From Manis javanica (lineage: Eukaryota; Chordata; Mammalia; Pholidota; Manidae): DNA of 64,000 nucleotides. This document shows positions 1-12,646 of the stretch, piece by piece (positions within the stretch are counted from its first letter, which is position 1; every line of letters starts with the position of its first letter). A program made the position numbers and the translations under genes. The stretch covers positions 43,652,001 through 43,716,000 of the forward strand of contig NC_133158.1 of assembly GCF_040802235.1 (NCBI RefSeq), in the 5' to 3' direction. Below the pieces are notes generated by a model. It ran no database searches. It was not told where the DNA came from and saw only the letters and a program-made list of their open reading frames with translations.

Positions 1-3000
1 CTGTGGGCCTGAGAATTTTTATGGGTTTTTGATTAGTAATATAATCTCTTTACTTGTAATAGGTCTAGTCAGATTTTCTATTACTTTTTAAGTTTGAGGA
101 GTTTGTGTTTTTCTAGGAATTTGTCCATTTTATCTGATTTTCATAATTTACCAGGATATATTTGTTACTAGTTTCCCTTATAACACATTTTAGTAGATCA
201 ACAATTTCCCATTTCTTTCCTATTTTTAGTAATTGAATCTTTTCTTGTTTCTTAGTCTATCTAATTAAGGTTTGTTGATCTTTTCAAATAACTTTTTATT
301 TTATTGATATTCTTTATTGTTTTTCTATTTTCTGTTCATTAATTTCCTCTCTGTCCTTTATTATTTCCTGCCATCTGCTTGCTTTAGGTTTAGTTTGCTA
401 TTTTTTTTTTACCAGTATGTTAACATAGAAGTTTAGATCACTGATTTGAGATCTTTCATATTTTTTAACATAGGCACTAGCAGCTATAAAATTCCCTCTA
501 AGCATCACTTAATCTGCATCCCATAAGTGTCAATATGTTGTGTCTTTCATTTTCATTCCATCTCAAAATATTTACTTATTTCCCTTTTGCTTTGTTTTTG
601 ACCCACTGGTAATTTAGGAGCATGTGTATAATTTCCAAATATTTGCAATTTCCCTAATTTCCCTCTGTTATTGATTATTAATTTATTCCACTGTGGTCAG
701 CAACTACTTTGTATGATTTCAGTCATTTAAAAATTTTTTAGGCTTGTATTATGACCCTATGTATGGTTTCTGTGGAGAATTTTCCATGTGCACTTGGAAG
801 AATATGTAATCTGCTTTTGTTGGAAAGAATGCTTTACAGATGTCTACTCAGTCTAGTTGATCTGTGGTGTTCACATCCTCTATATTTTCAGTGGCCTTCT
901 GCCTGGTTGTTCTATCCATTATCTTCAGTTCTGTCAGTTTTTGCTTCACTCACTTTAGGGATCTGTTAGGGTATGTATGCCTAAAACTCATATCTTATTG
1001 AAGAATTGAAGTTTTATCATTATAAAATTTCTCTTTTTATCCTTAGAACCATTTTTGTTTTAAAATCTATTTCATCTGATATTTATAGAGCTGCTCCAGT
1101 TGGTATATAGTATTGCTGTACTTCTTTTTGCACCCTCTCACTTTAAACCCACTTATATTTCTGAATTTAAAGTGTGTCTTCTGTAGATACCATATGGTTG
1201 GATCTCGCTTTTGTTTTGTCCAGTTTGACAATCTCTGCTTTTGGTTAGATGGTTTAATTCATTCACATTTAATGTTATTTATTGGTATATTTGGATTTGT
1301 CTGCCCTTTTATTTTGTTTTCTATGTCTCATATCTTTTTTGTTTCTCTATTCTTAATTTACTGCTTCCTTTTTCATTTACAGTGATTGTTTTCTAATGCA
1401 GCATTTTAATTTCTTTAATGATTTTTCATTATGTATTTCTTAGGATTTTTTTTCTTAGTGATTGCTCCAGGGTTTACAATATACATCTTCTTATTAGAAT
1501 GTACTTTAGATTTATGCCATCTTAATTTGAGGGAGATTACAGAAACATTATCCCTATGTAACTTCTTTCCTTCTTTTTCTTTTCTTGTAAAATTATGATT
1601 TGTTATCTTAACTTTATTTACCATTTCCTATTCCCTTCATTTCTTTCTGTAGATTGAGTTGCCGTCTTGGGTCACTTTCTTCTTCCAATACAATTTTATT
1701 CCCACCTGCCTCCTTTGTGCTGTTATTGTCAAATATATTATAATTTTATAGGTTATAGGACTAATGACACAATCACATCTATATTATTTTACACAATTAA
1801 TTTTTAAATCAGTTAAGAGAAGCTAGAAGAAATATGCAATTATACTCTCTTTTATGATTAACTCTGTGATTACCTTTATTGATACATCTTGTCTCTTTGT
1901 ATGAATTTGAATTATTGTCTGGTGTCAATTCCATTCAGTCTGAAGAACTTCCTTTAGTATTTCTCATAAGGCTGGTCTGCTAGCAACAAGTTTCTCAATC
2001 TTGTCTTTTCTAGGAATATCATTACACTTTCACTTTGGAAAGATAGCCTTGCTGGACATAAGATCCTTGGCTGAGTTTAAAAAATCATTTAGCGTTTTGA
2101 ATATGTTATCCCACTGCTTTGGCCTCCATTGTTTCTAATGAGAAGTCAGCTGTTAATATTGTTTGGGTTCCTTTGTATGTGAACAATTGGCTTTCAAGGC
2201 ATCTCTGTCTTTAGCCCTCAACATTTTGTCTATATTGTGTCGAAGTTTAGAGCTCTTGCTTTTATCTGACTTGGAGTTCACTGAGCTTCTTAGATATGTA
2301 GATGAAATATTTTCATCAAATTTGGAGGTTTTAGTCATTTTTTTAAACATCCTCTATGCTCCTTTCTGTGTGCTCTTCTAATGTATTCATTACCTTTATG
2401 CTAGAGCGCTTAATGATTTCCCACATTTACTGAAATTTTGTTCAGTTTTCTCATTCTTTTTTCTCTCTGTTCTTCAGATTGCATAATCTCTTTTGACCTA
2501 TGTTCAAGTTCATTGGTACATTCTCCTGCCAGCTTATATCTACTGTTGAACCCTTCTAGTAAGTTTTTCATTTTATTATACTTTTAACCCCAGGATTCTC
2601 ATTTTTAAAAATAATTTGTATCTCTTTGATGATGTTCTCTATTCGATGAGACATTGTTATCACACCATCCTTTAATTCTTAAAGCATGGCATCCTTTAGC
2701 TCTTTGAACATCTTAATAAGAGTTGCTTTCAAGTCTTTATCTGTTAAATCCTAAATCTGGGCACCGAAAGGCAGGTTTTGCTGCCGAGGCTTTGTTTTGT
2801 TTCCCTGTGTATGCACCACTTTTTCTGTTTTTTTTCCCCCCACATCTCATAATTTTTTGTTGAAACATGGACATTTCAGGTAATATATGTAGTAATTCTG
2901 GATATTGGCCCCCTTCCTGGATATGGCCCCCTTTCCCCTGAGGCTTGTTTGACTTTTCATCTGTTTAGTGACTTGGCTGAGCAAGTTCAGTAAAGTCTGT

Positions 3001-4430
3001 GGCCTCTGCATGTGCCACCTTTGATGTTGCTCTTCAAGGGGTACAGCCCTGGGCAGGTGCAAAGTCACCTGAGGTATGACAGTGGCTTTAGCCAGGTTGT
3101 CTTTGACATCTCTTTCTTTGATCTCCCTGTTGAGCTTCTGACTGCTCTGCCTCTGTTGGCATCATACCCAGCTATTAGCCTTCACTAGTTGCAAGCTGAT
3201 CACTCTTGCTTTTAACAACATGCTGGGGCATAAATTACTCCACAGTCTGATCCAATTAATACTGAACACCTTTGCAGGGATAATATTTGAAACCAGTCTT
3301 TGAGGCTTGCTCTAACTCTGGAATGACTCTTCTTAACAGTCTCTTTCCATTCCTCTCTCTGCGAAACTTCTTTTTTGTCTCCCATTTCACTTGTTGTTAT
3401 AATGAAGTTACGGGCCTCCTCTGAATTGCTCACCACCAAAATCTCCATTGTTTTTAACAGCACCCTCTGGCTTGAATTTCCCTATGATCTGTTCTAAATA
3501 AAATCAGTCCCCTTAGGGGAGCTTCCCCTTAGGGAAAGCTCCAAAGCTCTCTGTTTTTACAGTCCGCCTCTACCCCTGGGAAAAGCTTCTGTAATGCTGC
3601 TCTGCAGGTAAGAGTAGGAACAGTGACTTGCTTCTCTCAATATGACACCCCTGATCTATGAGTGAGGTGCTAGGTAGGAGTGGTAGCCTCTGGTATTCTT
3701 GGTTCCCAGTTTCATTTCATCAGTTTCATTTCTTTGAAGACATCTCTCCTTGTAATCTCAGGAGCTTGCTTCTCCTGACGTGGAATCTCCACCTTACCAG
3801 TGAACTGAGATGAGGGCAGTCAGGGCCCAGTATTCTTGGCCTTGCCTGCCAGGGGTAGAACTTCCATCATACGAGTTGGGGCTGGGTGGAGGAGGGGAGC
3901 CCCAAACATATTGGCCGGGCTTGCCTGGAATAGAACTTGTGCAGCACAGAGCTGGAGGAAAGGGGGATGAGAAGTGAAATGTTGGTGATTTTCTTGCCCC
4001 GGGGAAAAATTGTAGCTCTTGGTTGGGAATTTAGGGAAGTGGAAGTCTCATGTACTTGGCTGTACCCACCTGGAGGAGAGCTTCTATCATACTAAGGTGG
4101 AAGGTGGGAAGGGATGGCTCAGATGCTATAAACATTCACTGATCTTACTGAGATTTTCTTGAATAAATCCTTCTCCATTTCATACATTTCTGCTGTATGC
4201 TTTTAGAACAATTTCCAGAGAATTTTTACCATTTATGGCTTTTTCACCTGGGAGAAGGTCCGTAAAGTTTCTCATACCATCATTACAGAAAGGTTCCTCT
4301 ATATGTTATAATTTGTTTATTTTTACTTAGATTTTTAGGTATGTATGGTTTTTAAAATTTTTCTCAGACTCATATAATTTGCAAGGTTTACTACAAAAAC
4401 ACTATCCCCATCCCCTCTCTCTCCTTCTCT
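1..4430 (-). mobile_element. Old LINE-1, antisense, cut by window start
   Basis: Read on the minus strand this is an old mammalian L1. Its 5' UTR lies at about 2,760-4,430, the ORF1 region at about 1,900-2,750 and the endonuclease/RT-side part of ORF2 at 1-1,450. The + strand shows the familiar antisense L1 phrases, for example around 440-560 and 680-830 (ORF2) and 1,930-2,160 (ORF1). All frames are broken by many stops, so this is a fossil of the L1M age class. The 3' half lies outside the window. The right boundary is soft. Family membership is recognised by eye, and the subfamily was not determined. Confidence 0.8.
3829..4115 (-). repeat. Diverged tandem units in L1 5' UTR
   Basis: Three related blocks follow each other, at about 3,829-3,900, 3,910-3,970 and 4,055-4,115. 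Each has the pattern 'cttggc(c/t)...gcctg...agaacttc/gcttc...catac...ggtgg/gctgg...gaggaggg'. They look like degenerate repeat monomers of the promoter region of the old L1. Copies differ too much for a recent tandem expansion. Confidence 0.4.
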
Positions 4431-4700
4431 CTGGAGAAAAGCATTCAACTCTTTTTAATTGACTTAAAAAATTATCTCCTTGTTTAGAAGTAACATTTAT
4501 AGAACATCTTCTTTAAAAAACATCCAGACATATCAGTTAACTTTCCATGATGGCAGATGAAGATTGAGCTCTATTTCACTCTAACCTTCCTGCATACATG
4601 TATTTTTCCATCATGCCTTTTTCAAAATAATTGTAATGTTCATTAGACCAAAATCTCATGTTTCTATTTTCAATATCCAGTGTTTTGGAGAACCATCATG
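4430..4700. other. AT-rich spacer between L1 and HAL1
   Basis: No gene or clear repeat is recognised. The region probably belongs to one of the flanking LINE relics, but I could not place the junction. Confidence 0.4.
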
Positions 4701-5900
4701 CAACTGAGCTGCACCATACACTACTTTTGTTTTTTTCTGCCCATTTTAAAACACTTGTTTTCCTTAGAATTAATATTTCTTTGGGTCCCTTGTTTGTCCA
4801 GTTTCCTATTAATTAGGAATTATTATTAATTCCAAACTCTCTCTCATTTGTGTAACTCTCTTCTCAATATATTTAAACACCCAGATGTTCTATCGACTTC
4901 ATTTCTGGGAAGCCATCTCTCCAGGAGTTTCTGACCAGGTATTGACTGCCTGGACTTGCTGCTTTCCAGGCGGGTGTCACAGCTGTATCCCAGGGTTCTC
5001 GCCACTATCCTGGAGATTCCCTTCATCTTTGTCTTGTGTGAGACCTCCTGCTTCCTGCATGTCATGTCTTCTCTATTGGTTTCCAATTTCATTTTAATGG
5101 CGCACATCCTTCAGTAACTCCTTGACAAAGGGTGGAGGGGAGATAAATGTTTGGAGGCCTTGTATTATGAAAGTATACTTATGCTAGCCATTAATAGTTG
5201 GTCTGCCTGGCATGGAATTCTACATTGGAAATAATTTTACCTATAGTTTTGAATGACATGTTCCTCTGTGTTCTTACTTCTAATACCATTTTTGAGAAGT
5301 TCAGTGCCAAGCTGATTCTCAATCTTTTGTATTAAGCCTGACTTTCTTTCACTAGAACTTTATAGTATCTTTGCTGCTGTGTTCTACGTTTTCACGGAAG
5401 TATGCTTTGGTGTAGGTCCATTTTCATCAGTTGTGCTGGATGTAGCTGGTCCCCTTCAGTCCAGAACATTGTGTCTTTTGGATCTAAATGAGTTTCTTGA
5501 ATTATTTCTTGGATGACTCTCTTCCCTCCGTGAGCTCTTTTCTCCTGTAGAACTCCTTTAATCTGCATGTCAGGGTCCATGGACTGGTCCTTTCATTAAA
5601 AAATAAAAAAATCTCATCTCTCTAATTTTCTTTCTTTAAATTTTTGCTTTTCTTTCTAGATAATGTTTTCTAACCTTGCTATTAACTTTTGGATTTTTCA
5701 GTTTGGTTATCATATTTTTAGAGTCTAAGAACTTTAAGTTTGATCTTTGTTCCTTTTATAAAAATGGCATCTGTTCTTATTTTTATGGATGTAATCTCTT
5801 TTCTCTCTGAGAATAGTGGTTGATCTAAGGAGGTTTTCTTCTTCCTAAGACTTTCTCCTGTAAAACACTATTTTTTCCTGTTTGTTTTGTTCTCTGTCTT
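4700..5900 (-). mobile_element. HAL1 (half-L1) retroelement, antisense
   Basis: The + strand carries the antisense of HAL1, an L1 relative that encodes only an ORF1-like protein. The recognisable stretch runs from about 5,110 (a block ending in 'ggaggccttgtattatgaaag') through about 5,400-5,590, which codes on the minus strand for a degenerate ORF1p segment, to the A-rich/T-rich stretch around 5,590-5,900. Frames are interrupted, so this is a dead copy. HAL1 is distinguished from the upstream L1 by the 5,390-5,580 block. Confidence 0.65.
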
Positions 5901-6012
5901 TCATAATAAAGGTTTTCTTCACATGTCTTGGGCCTTCAGAATACTTAATCTGTGTTTGTGTTTTAAAGCAGAATTCTAAATGTCAGTTGGAAGCTTATCA
6001 ACTCTCACCTAG

Positions 6013-6205
6013 AGCCATGGTTCTCAAAGTGCGGTCCCTGGACCCACAGTGTCAGCATTCCCAGGTGCTTGTTAGAAATGCATATTCTGGAGCCCCTCCC
6101 AGACCTTCTGGATCCGAACCTCTGGCAGTTGGGCCCTGGAATCTGAATTTTAATGTCTCTCTCCCTTCATGATTTTAATTCATGCTAAAGTTTGAGAAGA
6201 ACAAA
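6013..6205. mobile_element. MER5A-type hAT (Charlie) MITE
   Basis: It begins 'ccatggttctcaaagtgcgg' and ends 'aaagtttgagaagaac', the complementary-style termini of MER5A. The intervening 'gttagaaatgcatattctgg' and 'cccagaccttctggatc' blocks are typical. This is a nonautonomous hAT element of about 190 bp with no coding capacity. Confidence 0.85.
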
Positions 6206-6785
6206 AGTACAGGGTGGTCTGCTTGGATGGTTTCATTGGGGGAAAATCTGCATGTCAGTATCTTTATGTCCTTTTTTGGACTGACAGAGAATGCAGGGTA
6301 ATCTCAGGCTGTCAGACTTTTGAGAGGCTGAGTAGAGAAAAAGCTTGGGAATCTCAGCCTCCAGTTCATAAACATTTCATTAACCGCCTGTTTCCAATTT
6401 TTATCCAGTTCCAACTGTGCCGGCTGTCAGAGACTGTGTATCCTTCTCCATGTTAAACCTTCAGTCTTTGGTCAAGCAGCAGAGGAGATATTCCCTCTGG
6501 TCCCTCTTGCTGGTTCTGCTACACCTCACTTTCCATGACCCTCACTTTCCATGTCCCCATCTTGGCTTCCACATTTCAAACAGAGCCTATGGAAGCCCTG
6601 CAGGGTTGGGCTCCTGCCTGCATTCCCACGCCTCTCCTCCTTGCTGCCCTCACCCTAGCACCATGGGCTCCCAGCAGTGCCTAGGCACTGCAGCAGCCCT
6701 CCTGACTTAGAGCCTGGCTGCAAGCTTTTTTCTAGTGATACTTTATTCTTCCATCTTCCTTCACCTACTCTAATTCCTTGCCACA
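6205..6785. other. Unassigned intergenic sequence
   Basis: Short open frames occur on both strands, but none resembles a known protein and codon use is not gene-like. No repeat recognised. Confidence 0.4.
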
Positions 6786-6787
6786 GG

Positions 6788-7235
6788 CAAAGGGTTGAAA
6801 TGTGTCCCTGGAAAGATGTTGAAGTCTTATCACCCAGTATGTGTGAATCTAACCTCATTTGGAGATAGGGTCTTTGCAAATGGTCAAGTTGAGGTCATTA
6901 GGGAGAATCCAATATGACTGGTGTCCTTATGCAAAGGGGAAATTCAGACACAGAGACAGGAATGCACACAGAGAGACCACCATGTGAACATGGAGGCAGC
7001 AATTTGGATGTTACAGATACAAGCCAAGAAATGCCAAAAATGACCATCAGACCACCAGAGGCTAACAGAGATGCTTGGGACAGGCAGGCTCTCACAGTGC
7101 ACAGACAGAAACCAACTGGCTAACACCTTGACTTTGGACTTCTGCCTTCTAGAACCATGAAGGAATATACTCCTGTTGTTTTTGCTGCCCAGTGTGGGGT
7201 GCTTTGTTACTGTGGCCTTACCAAACGTGTGCACT
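6788..7235 (+). mobile_element. MaLR-type solo LTR
   Basis: The order of features matches an ERVL-MaLR (MLT1-like) LTR: 'ttgaaatgtgtccctgg', 'acctcatttggagatagggtctttgca', 'tccaatatgactggtgtcctta', a purine-rich 'cagacacagagacagg' block, 'caccttgactttggacttct', and a 3' block near 7,170-7,225 ('cctgttgtttttgctgccca'). No internal region follows, so it is a solo LTR. It is heavily mutated. Confidence 0.8.
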
Positions 7236-7394
7236 TCCCTTCAGGTCCTGCTCAGGGATGCCTTGCTGAGCTCCCACCCTTGGGAAGGACTGACTCCTCT
7301 GATATTACTCCCAGCAGCTTGCACTTTTCCCAAAGCTTACTTAGTTGCACTGACTTATTTAATTATCCAATTATTTAATTACTTGTGCAATTTT

Positions 7395-7530
7395 TGGTTT
7401 TATTTGTCCAGCATTGATCTATTACATGAAGAGGAGAGGGATTGTGTCTGGTCTTACTCACTGACACCACCTAAGTGTCCATCAGACCTGGCACATAGTG
7501 ACCTCAGTTACTAGTGGGTGAAGGACTCAA
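7395..7530 (+). mobile_element. L2 3'-end fragment
   Basis: The pattern 'gaggagagggattgtgtctgg ... cagacctggcacatagtgac' is the conserved 3' tail of LINE-2. It is a short ancient relic. Confidence 0.55.
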
Positions 7531-7724
7531 TTTGCCTAGAGTGCCCCTCTTGCTCTGGATTTGTAAGGCAGTCTGTGACTCTGGCCGTTCTGTTGCACAG
7601 GATGCCCTAAGCCTGCCTTCCAACCATATTGGCTGCAAGTTGGTCACCTACAGCACTTTCTGGAATGCCTGCAGAGGATGAGGGCCCTGACCTTTACACA
7701 CAGCCATGCTTCCCACCTGCCCAT

Positions 7725-7815
7725 TGGACTCATCTGGGCAACTCGTGACATACCGAAGCCTGGACCCACTCCAGACTGATCTCTCTGGGTGATTCTAACT
7801 TGAGAATCACTGACC
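7725..7815. mobile_element. MER5-like fragment
   Basis: 'ggactcatctgggcaact' followed by 'ggtgattctaacttgagaat' resembles the middle and end of a MER5A/B element with an internal deletion. Confidence 0.4.
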
Positions 7816-8094
7816 CTGAGACCATTTATACATCTCTTAAGCAGAATGGTAACTTATTTGGTTATGTGGGATTCCCGGTTCATAGCAGATTGAAATAAAT
7901 GAATACAGGAGGGGGGAGTTGCTGGAAATTGGTCCCAAACACCAAACAATGGAGTTCCCCAAATGCGACAGGAACACTAGGTTAGACCTACAACACGATG
8001 TTCATAATGATGGGCTTACATCATCAGGAACATTCTGTGATGCCTAACATGCGTTCGAGAAGGCAGGACATGATAAATCACCAGTACTGTCACA

Positions 8095-8295
8095 CTGGGG
8101 ATTTACAATGTTCTGGGCTCAGCTCTAAACAGAGATGCTGCCTTGTTTCAACCTCACAAGAACCTTAAAGGTTATGTTCTGTTGACATTCAATGTTGCAG
8201 ATGAGGGAACTGAGGCCTTGGGAGATGTGAGTTGTTCAACGTTCCTTTACTAGTAGTCGGAGGAACAGACTCTAGCCCTCATCTGTCCAAATATG
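8095..8295 (-). mobile_element. MIR SINE, antisense
   Basis: On the + strand the reverse complement of the MIR core is visible: 'ctgggctcagctctaaac', 'cctcacaagaacctta', and 'gatgagggaactgaggcc'. This is an ancient tRNA-derived SINE. Confidence 0.7.
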
Positions 8296-10435
8296 AAGTT
8301 GATGATCTTAATCTCTATTTGAAGAAGTCACTTCTGTTCACACAGAAGGCAAACTTGTTTGGAAAATTCATTTACGAAGAACACGTCATTGCCTGTCAGC
8401 ACCATACTAATGAGCCTTTGCTTTATTTACTTAAAAATTACCCACACAAATACACGAATGGATTGGACAATGGCCAGCAAATATGAAATTTCCAATTCTT
8501 ATTTAATTTGTATTCAGGGCATTTTGATGAATAGAGAAAAATAAAACTGATTCTATCATGTGTTGCTCTTTTGCACCTTCTAAATTGAGGCAGATCTATA
8601 ACAGGGTTATATTTGCCAGGTTTCTATAGTCTGAGTACAGTGAATAGCAGAAATATGCTATTTTGCCACATCCTCCCTTACTGGCCTGTCTTGGGCTATC
8701 CTGGTGACACGCCTGGCCTGGGACAGGCTGTTCTTCATGAGTTGGGCTGGGTCTGATTTTTGCCTCACTTTCCTGTGTGGTGAGTCCAGATCAGGTTGCT
8801 AATATAAGCCGATTCTCATAAATGTCTGCGAGTAAGTGTCTCTCCAGTGGGTTTCAGCCCTGGGCAAGTTCATTCTTGATCCAATGAGACCGAAAAATGA
8901 CAAATGGAATGTTCTTGGGGTAAAAGTGCTTATACCCAATTTTGTTCCCATGGCGGCGGGTCAAGGGATAGACTCCCATTCTCCTCTGTGTGCAGCGAGC
9001 CCGTCTCTGCCTCTGGGGCTCAGTCTCTGTCCCCCAGCCTCTGCTCTCCTGCAGCCCAGAACACTGGGTGGAGCTCTTCATATACAGTCAGTAATAACGT
9101 ATTGCCCACATGTGTGCAGTGAGCAATCCGACCAGGGGCAGGTGAGAATCCTGGCCACAGGAGCCTTCATTTTCTCTACAATAAGAAAAAGGGAAGCTTG
9201 CAGCATTGGGAGGTTTGTATTCCTCTCATAGCAGGGAGAAGGCCATTCTGGACATCTGCTTTCAGGTAAATGCACAGCTCTGTGGTTTCTGCGCAGGTTC
9301 TAGGCTCTCTCTAAGGTGGGTCACTGCAATTTCTTCTAGGAAGTCCAAGGATGTAAAAAAGAAATTGAGTGAAAGAGCGTTTTGTATTCATTCACCCTTT
9401 CTCCTTTAGTGGGTGATTACGGAAACCCCCAGCGGGCCAGATGGCTGGGGGGAGCTCTGTGTTGAAGGCACTATGATTACCAAGAAATGCACGTGTCCTC
9501 TGCAGAAAGTTCTCAGGAGAGCACCTCTTCACTGGATGATGCTCTCATAGTCCACAGGTGGATACTCAGGCAGCTCCACGCATCGAGGAGAACATTCTAG
9601 AATCAGCTACTTTCACTCTGAAGGGCAAAGGATAAGAGCTAATTCTGCATTCATCTTTCACTAATTAGAAAAACTTCTAAGTCTTAAGAGGTTCCTTCCT
9701 TGGCATTTGACTGACCAAGGCCCCAGTTTGAGTGGCTAGAAAAGATTTAAATTCATACTGGGCTGATTAAGAAATGCAAATTAAATTTTCAGAATAGAAT
9801 AGGCAATCCCTAACTGACTTGTTGGTCTTTTGGTTTATTGAACCAAATATACTGATAACAATCCTCAAGGCAATTCAAGTGTGACTCTCAGCTGCCACCA
9901 CATGTGTGGCTTCTCAGTACTGAGAAGGACCTCAGAAACCTAAACAAGTTCAAGGTGAGGGATCTGAAAAAGCAAGGAGGTACCAGTATTTGTACAATAA
10001 CGAAAAAAATCAGATGATTTTTGGCTTGTTACTTATTTATTTGATTACTTTATGCTTACAAATAGCATCAATAAACTGATTAATTTAGGTTGCCATGGAA
10101 CAAAAGTTTCTAGACATTGTAATACTTAATATATATGCAAAATAACTGAGAGCTTTACATCATGACCCTGCAAATGGTTGAAAGGATGAGTTTCTCACTT
10201 TCCTGCTGGTTAAGGAGGGTGAGAGAAAGGTGTACATAAAGTTGAAGGCAGTGCCCATCTTGTTCTATAATGTAAAATCTGTTCCATATTTTTCTTTTGC
10301 ATGAATTCTACTGTGAAGAACAAAGGCATAAATATTTCAAGAAAAATTCTCTGTCACTAGGTCATGAAGAGTATCTGTTATCACCCAAAATAACTGTCAG
10401 CAGTAATAGAAGTGTTCTATGTTTGCTCTGTCACT
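8296..10435. other. Intergenic sequence with no gene seen
   Basis: About 2.1 kb of mostly unique-looking DNA. The longest open stretch (8,836-9,231, 131 codons) has no recognisable domain and no splice or polyadenylation context that would support a gene. No young repeat seen. Confidence 0.5.
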
Positions 10436-10439
10436 TTGC

Positions 10440-10533
10440 TAGCTACAAGCCACATGTGACTACTGAGCACTAGAAACATGGTTAGTGCAACTGAGGAACT
10501 GAATTTTTATTTTATTTTAATTAATTCACTTTT
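10440..10533. mobile_element. hAT-type MITE, left part (split by L1)
   Basis: The segment 'gctagctacaagccacatgtgactactgagcactag...' is one end of a nonautonomous hAT-type element. It is interrupted after 'aattaattcactttt' and resumes at 18,086. The other end carries the complementary 'tagccacatgtggctgttggct' (about 18,110-18,132), so the two ends form the element's long inverted repeat. Confidence 0.65.
10519..10533 (-). repeat. Target-site duplication of L1 (3' side)
   Basis: aattaattcactttt here matches aattagttcactttt at 18,086-18,100 in 14 of 15 positions. This marks the L1-mediated insertion boundaries. Confidence 0.8.
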
Positions 10534-10537
10534 TTTT

Positions 10538-10593
10538 AAAGGATCTCTGCCCTTTCACCTTTAATTTGTTCCCCTTTGCTCAGATTTCTTTCA
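10538..10593 (-). mobile_element. L1 3'-transduced segment
   Basis: On the minus strand the L1 tail (about 10,617-10,594) is followed by about 55 nt of non-L1 sequence, then a second oligo-A (10,537-10,530) and the target duplication. The extra segment contains ATTAAA (10,559-10,564 on the + strand as TTTAAT), which ends about 21 nt before the second A tract. That is the right spacing for a polyadenylation signal. This is the classic mark of read-through past the L1's own weak signal at its source locus. Confidence 0.7.
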
Positions 10594-12631
10594 TTTTTAT
10601 TTATTTATTTTTATTAAGGTATCATTGATATACAATTTTATGAAGATTTCACATAAGAAACATTGTGGTCACTACATTTACCCATATTATCAAGTACCCC
10701 CCCACGCACAGCCCACCACAGTCACTGTCCATCAGCTAGTAAGATGCCACAGAGTCATTACTTGTCTTCTTGGTGTTACACTATCTTCTCCATGACCCAC
10801 CCCTTCACCAAGCGTACTGATCATAATGTTTCTCAATCCCCTTCTCCCTCCCTCCCAACCTACCTTTCGCCACCCACTCCCCTTTGGTAACCACTAGTCC
10901 CTTCTGGGAGTCTATGAGTCTGCTGCTGTTTTGTTCCTTCAGTTTTGCTTCGTTGTTATACTCCACAAATGAGGGAAATCATTTGGTACTTGTCTTTCTC
11001 TTTCTCTGCCTGGCTTATTTCACTGAGCATAATACCCTCTAGCTCCATCCATGTTGTTGCAAATGTAAGATTTTTTTCTTCTTATGGCTGAATAATATTC
11101 CATTGTGAATATGTACCACATCATCTTTATCCATTCATCTACTGATGGACACTTAGGTTGCTTCCACATCTTGGCTATTGTAAATAGTGCAGCGATAAAC
11201 ATAGGGGTGCTTATGTCTTTTTGAAACTGAGATCCTGCATTCTTAGGGTAAATTCCTAGGAGTGGAATTCCTGGGTCAAATGGTATTTCTATTTTTAGTT
11301 TTTTGAGGAACCTTCATATTGCTTTCCACAATGGTTGAACTAATTTACATTCCAACCAACAGTCTAGGAGGGTTCCCCTTTCTCTGCATCCTTGCCAGCA
11401 TTTGTTGTTCCTAGTCTTTTCGATGTTGGCCATCCTAACTGGTGTGAAGTGATATCTCATTGTAGTTTTAATTTGGATTTCCCTGATAATTAGAGATGTG
11501 GAGGATCTTTTAATGTGCCTGTTGGTCATCTGAATTTGTTCTTTGGAGAAGTGTCTGTTCATATTCTCTTCCTATTTTTTAATCAGGTTATTTCGTTTTT
11601 GGGTATTGAGGTTTGTGAGTTCTTTACATATTTTGGATGTTAACCACTTATCAAATAAGTCATTTACAAATATATTTTCCCATACTGTAGGATGCCTTTT
11701 TGTTCTGCTGATGGTTTCCTTTGCTATACAGAAGTTTTTAGTTTGATGTAGTCCCATTTATTTATTTTTGCTTTTGTTTCCCTTGCCCAAGGAGGTGTGT
11801 TCAGAAAAAGTTGCTCATGTTTATATTCAAGAGATTTTTGCCTATATTTTCTTTTAAGAGTTTTATGGTTTCATGACTTACATTCAGATCTTTGATCCAT
11901 TTAGAGTTTACTTTTGTGTATGGAGTTAGACAATATTCCAGTTTCATTCTCTTGCATGTAGCTGCCCAGTTTTGCCTATGCCAGTTGTTGAAGAGGCTGT
12001 CATTTCCCCATTGTATATCCATGGCTCCTTTCTCATGTATTAATTGGGCATATATTTGTGGGTTTATATCTGGGCTCTCTATTCTGTTCCATTGATCTAT
12101 CGATCTGTTCTTGTGCCAGTACCAAATTGTCTTGATTACTGTGGCTTTTTAGTAGAGCTTGAAGTCAGATAGCATAATTCCCCCAGCTTTATTCTTCCTT
12201 CTCAGGATTGCTTTGGCTACTTGGGGTCTTCTGTGGTTCCATATGAATTTTAGAACTATTTGTTCTAGTTTGTTGAGGAATGCTGTTGGTATTTTGATAG
12301 TGATTACATTGAATCTGTAGATTGCTTTAGGCAGGATGGCCATTTTGACAATATTAATTCTCCTATCCATGTGTATGGAGTGTATTTATTGGTGTCTTCG
12401 TTAATTTCTCTCATGAGTGTCTTGTCGTTTTCAGGGTATGGGTCTTTCACTTTCTTGGTTAGGTTTATTCCTAGGTATTTTATTCTTTTTGATGCAATTG
12501 TAAATTGTTTTCCTGATTTCTCTTTCTGCTGGTTCTTCATTACTATAGAGGAATGCAACAGATTTCTGTGTATTAATTTCATATCCTGCAACTTTGCTAA
12601 ATTCAGTTATTCTAGTAGTTTTGGGGTGGAT

Positions 12632-12646
12632 TCTTTAGTGTTTTTT
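12632..12646 (-). repeat. Target-site duplication of RIDA retrocopy (3' side)
   Basis: tctttagtgtttttt is repeated exactly at 13,679-13,693. It merges into the oligo-T (oligo-A on the minus strand) that is the retrocopy's tail, so the inner boundary is uncertain by a few bases. Confidence 0.9.

Noticed and set aside
8836-9231. 131-codon open frame in unique DNA
   Set aside because: No recognisable domain, no supporting promoter, splice or polyadenylation context, and overlapping frames of similar length on the opposite strand.
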